Of a stretch of 7,605 bases of DNA, positions 5,656 to 7,605 are shown piece after piece (within the stretch, counting starts at the first letter, position 1; every line of letters starts with the position of its first letter). The position numbers and the translations under genes were made by a program. The notes below the pieces were generated by a model. It had not been told where the DNA came from. It searched no databases and saw only the letters and a program-made list of their open reading frames with translations. The DNA is from Myxococcales bacterium. GTDB taxonomy: Bacteria; Myxococcota; Polyangia; Fen-1088. The stretch lies in the NCBI GenBank assembly GCA_003155465.1, contig PMCR01000492.1, positions 1 to 7,605 on the forward strand, written 5' to 3'.

Positions 5656-6485
5656 GGAGTCGCCAGCCTGCGCGTGATTTCAGCCCCGCGATTGAAACGC
5701 CGGAGAAAGAGCAAAAGAGCAAAGGCGAACACCACCAGCAAGAGCGACAGGGCCTGCGCGGTATGGATGTCGAGTTCCAGGGCGGTGTAGATGGCAAGCG
5801 GCAGGGTCTGAGTCTTTCCCGTCATGTTTCCGGCGAACATCAAGGTGGCACCAAATTCCCCCAACGCGCGTGCCCAACTCATGGCCGCACCGCCGATCAG
5901 CCAAGGACGAGCCAGCGGCAGGGCCACCCGAAAAAACAGGCGCGGCGGCGAAGCCCCCAGGCTACGTGCCACGGCCAGAAGATTTGGATCCAACCGGCCA
6001 AAGGCCTGTACCGCGGCCTGCAGGTAAAACGGTGCCGAAACAAAGACCTGCGCCATGATGACTGCGACCACACTGAAGGCGGGCGTCCAGCCCAGACGTT
6101 CCAGAATTCCGCCGAACAGTCCGCGTCGACCAAAGGCAAGCAGCAGCGCAATGCCGCCCACCGCAGGTGGAATCACCACGGGAAGCTGCAACAGGATCTC
6201 CAGCCAGCGCGCCGAACGCCAGCGCGAACGCGCCAGCCACCAGGCCAGCGGCGTGCCACCCACGACCACCAGCACAACAGAGATCAGGGTCGTGCCCAGG
6301 CTCAGTCGCAGCGCTGGCCAGGTCAAAGAGCAGCCAAGACCGCGCCAGATGGCTTCCGGCCCACCGTCGAGAACCAGGGCCACGAACGGCAGTACGAGAA
6401 ACAGCAAGAGAAGGCCGCCCAGCCCAACCATGGTCGCGCTGAACAGTCGGCGACCTCTCGCACGAGAGAGAACCGTCTGGCTCAC
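5652..6485 (-). CDS. modB: Molybdate ABC transporter permease
   Basis: 277 aa inner-membrane permease forming the transport channel for oxyanion handed over by ModA. Hydrophobic segments are visible at about 19-40, 60-80, 95-118, 136-158, 194-204 and 240-262, about the number usual for ModB. The cytoplasmic coupling (EAA) loop is AVARSLGASPPRLFFRVALP at 171-190, which contacts ModC. The downstream ALGEFGATLMFAGN at 207-220 is a strong ModB/CysT-type motif. The N-terminus is basic (SRARGRR). The GTG at 6485 is chosen because it overlaps the modA stop as GTGA, with a modest AAGGGA ribosome site; an internal ATG at 6431 (codon 19) would remove the basic leader and is less likely. The gene overlaps modC by 4 bases. 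Confidence 0.93.
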   Translation of the reverse strand: MSQTVLSRARGRRLFSATMVGLGGLLLLFLVLPFVALVLDGGPEAIWRGLGCSLTWPALRLSLGTTLISVVLVVVGGTPLAWWLARSRWRSARWLEILLQLPVVIPPAVGGIALLLAFGRRGLFGGILERLGWTPAFSVVAVIMAQVFVSAPFYLQAAVQAFGRLDPNLLAVARSLGASPPRLFFRVALPLARPWLIGGAAMSWARALGEFGATLMFAGNMTGKTQTLPLAIYTALELDIHTAQALSLLLVVFAFALLLFLRRFNRGAEITRRLATP

Positions 6486-7285
6486 TTTGTCCCTTGCTTC
6501 TCGACTTGGTTGAAGCCCGCCTCGGCCAAGGTCTTCTGCCCTTCCTTGGACAAGACGAGCTTCACAAATGCACGCGCCAGATCAAAATGGGGCGCGAGCT
6601 TCAAAACGGCGATTGGGTACTCGGCCACGACGTTGATTTGGCCGGGAATCTCGATGATCTGGACCTTGTCGGGCATCGTCAAGGCGTCGGTCTTGTAGAC
6701 GATGCCCGCGTCGGCTTCGCCCAACGCCACCTTGGTCAGGACCTGGCGCACGTTCAGCTCACGCGAGCGTACCCGCGCCAGGATCTGTTCGTGGAAGGCC
6801 TTGCCGTAGAGCTTTTCGGCCGCCGCAAAAATCGCCTCGGTGTAGGCGCCGATCGGCACCTCGGCCGCGCCCACCACCAGATGCGTGACCTTGGGCAGGT
6901 CCGCGAAGCTGCGCACCTGGGCAGGGTTGTTCTTCGGCACGACCACGACCGGCAGATTGCGTGCGAAGACCACGGGCCCGATGACCATCCCCTTGCTTCC
7001 CAGAAGCTTCATGTGCTTCCAGTCGGCCGAAGCGAAGACGTCAACCTTGGCACCCTGTTCAATCTGCACCCGCAGGTCCTGGCTGCCGGCAAAATTGAAG
7101 CGGACCTTCGAATTCGGGTGATGCTTCTCGAAAATCGGCGCAGCCCCCTCGAAAACCTCGCGCAGCGACGCGGCTGCAAAGACCACGACCTCCTGCGCTT
7201 CGCCGCCCCTTGCCCGCATGGCAAGAAGCGAAATGCTTGAGCAGGCGGCAACCAGGGTCACGAGAATGAACTTCCGGCGATTCAT
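6482..7285 (-). CDS. modA: Molybdate ABC transporter substrate-binding protein
   Basis: 267 aa exported binding protein that captures molybdate (or tungstate) and delivers it to ModB. Binding-site landmarks match ModA: VFAAASLREVF (35-45, S40), FNFAGSQDLRVQIEQGA (63-79, S68), the VPIGAY loop (143-148), NVRQVL (178-183) and EADAGIVYKTDA (190-201, Y197). By analogy with E. coli ModA, S40, S68 and Y197 would contact the oxyanion; the Ala of the usual VPAG loop is Ile here (I145). The leader MNRRKFILVTLVAACSSISLLA is ambiguous. It has a twin-arginine-like NRRKFI, a VAAC lipobox-like site (C15), and a possible ordinary cleavage after residue 30 (GGEA before QEVV). The ATG at 7285 is supported by GGGAG 7 bases upstream and by a 4-base ATGA overlap with the preceding ORF. 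An in-frame ATG at 7378 would bury the signal peptide. Confidence 0.95.
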   Translation of the reverse strand: MNRRKFILVTLVAACSSISLLAMRARGGEAQEVVVFAAASLREVFEGAAPIFEKHHPNSKVRFNFAGSQDLRVQIEQGAKVDVFASADWKHMKLLGSKGMVIGPVVFARNLPVVVVPKNNPAQVRSFADLPKVTHLVVGAAEVPIGAYTEAIFAAAEKLYGKAFHEQILARVRSRELNVRQVLTKVALGEADAGIVYKTDALTMPDKVQIIEIPGQINVVAEYPIAVLKLAPHFDLARAFVKLVLSKEGQKTLAEAGFNQVEKQGTK

Positions 7286-7512
7286 CCTTGCGCTCCCATG
7301 CAGGCCTCCCCGGTGCGTGTCGTTCGATAGCCAGTCAAGCCGCCCAAATCCTGGCGAAAGCGCACATTCGACAAGCAAGCAAGCAACGCCTGCACGCGAC
7401 CGTTTGTGGCGAGCGTCGCAGGAAAGACCAAGTCAAAGCGAGCCCCGGCCGGCGGCTCGAAGTGCAGGCCAAAACTCGCCGCAGCCGAGCGGGTGGCCAC
7501 GAGAGGAATCAT
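7282..7512 (-). CDS. Truncated PBP_like (molybdate-binding regulator-type) C-terminal fragment
   Basis: 76 aa. After MIPL the sequence reads VATRSAAASFGLHFEPPAGARFDLVFP, then RVQALLACLSNVRFRQDLGGLTGYRTTRTGE. This is the typical end of the PBP_like domain (PF12727 type) found in molybdate-responsive HTH regulators and some MoeA-like proteins, including the closing GYxxxxTGE motif. A full domain is about 190 residues, so most of it and any DNA-binding part are absent. The ATG at 7512 overlaps the preceding gene's stop, and the TGA at 7282 overlaps the modA start, both as ATGA. The frame is also open to the right edge with no stop, but the upstream codons there read as low-quality Arg/Gly-rich sequence, whereas another frame looks coding. 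It may be a deletion remnant still translated for coupling to modA, or a frameshifted gene whose N-terminal part lies outside the window. Confidence 0.6.
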   Translation of the reverse strand: MIPLVATRSAAASFGLHFEPPAGARFDLVFPATLATNGRVQALLACLSNVRFRQDLGGLTGYRTTRTGEACMGAQG

Positions 7513-7605
7513 GACGACCGATCGCTGCCGCCGACCAGGCGCCGAAGCCTCTCGGCCACCACCGCGCCGAACGCCAACATCGCGCCCCAGCGGGTGGCCC
7601 TGCGG
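7509..7605 (-). CDS. C-terminal end of an unidentified gene (runs off the right edge)
   Basis: Only the last 31 codons are visible, ending RWGAMLAFGAVVAERLRRLV then GGSDRSS and TGA at 7509-7511. About nine in ten codons end in G or C, higher than in the other two minus-strand frames here, which is the main evidence that it codes. The piece looks like an amphipathic or hydrophobic helix with a basic end. I do not recognise the family. Its stop overlaps the ATG of the next ORF (ATGA), which puts it in the same operon as modABC. Confidence 0.45.
   Translation of the reverse strand, partial: RRATRWGAMLAFGAVVAERLRRLVGGSDRSS

Noticed and set aside
5109..6698. A 529-codon open frame on the plus strand, antisense to modB and modC.
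   Set aside because: Its translation is Arg/Gln/Pro-rich with no motif, and it lies opposite well-supported transporter genes. It is a composition effect of GC-rich DNA.
7286..7378. Longer ModA starting at 7378.
   Set aside because: It would hide the leader peptide; the start at 7285 has GGGAG upstream and an ATGA overlap.

Overview
The window is GC-rich, with coding frames that favour G or C at third positions. It looks like chromosome from a Myxococcota-type bacterium (Polyangia or a relative). This is inferred from gene style: a tandem ArsA-like ATPase, a secreted TPR protein with a long Pro/Ala linker, a Cys-knot plus Gly-linker surface protein, and a conserved hypothetical exported-protein domain I associate with that phylum. 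No rRNA, tRNA, CRISPR array, insertion sequence or integrase was seen.

Left part, plus strand (1-1793): the downstream portion of a large ArsA/GET3-family ATPase. The frame is open to the left edge. It holds the end of one ATPase half followed by a complete second half, so the protein is a tandem (two-half) ATPase whose first P-loop lies outside the window. It converges on everything else, which is all on the minus strand.

Convergent gap (1794-2209): no intact gene. It contains two hairpins and what looks like the decayed 3' end of a minus-strand gene, broken by one internal TGA and one frameshift at a five-C run.

Middle, minus strand (4320 down to 2210): a two-gene unit. A signal-peptide TPR protein with a Pro/Ala linker and two hydrophobic segments overlaps by one base the start of a secreted or lipoprotein-like protein with a Cys-rich head, Gly-rich linker and beta-type C-terminal domain. 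An envelope role is likely; substrate and partners are unknown.

Right part, minus strand (7605 down to 4462): a tightly packed molybdate (or tungstate) uptake operon. The order is the end of an unidentified gene, a 76-codon ORF that is only the C-terminal piece of a molybdate-binding PBP_like domain, modA (periplasmic binding protein), modB (permease) and modC (ATPase). Each junction is a 4-base ATGA or GTGA overlap, which suggests translational coupling. modC lacks the usual C-terminal TOBE/Mop domain. Its stop codon is followed in the same frame by a conserved-looking hypothetical domain with an AGGAGG motif but no ordinary start at the right distance. The 76-codon piece and the post-modC piece suggest that genes at both ends of the transporter cassette have been trimmed.

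I did not find a convincing new multi-gene system. The most unusual items are the ArsA-like half with proline replacing the signature lysine, the in-frame piece after modC, the PBP_like stub and the broken gene in the convergent gap.
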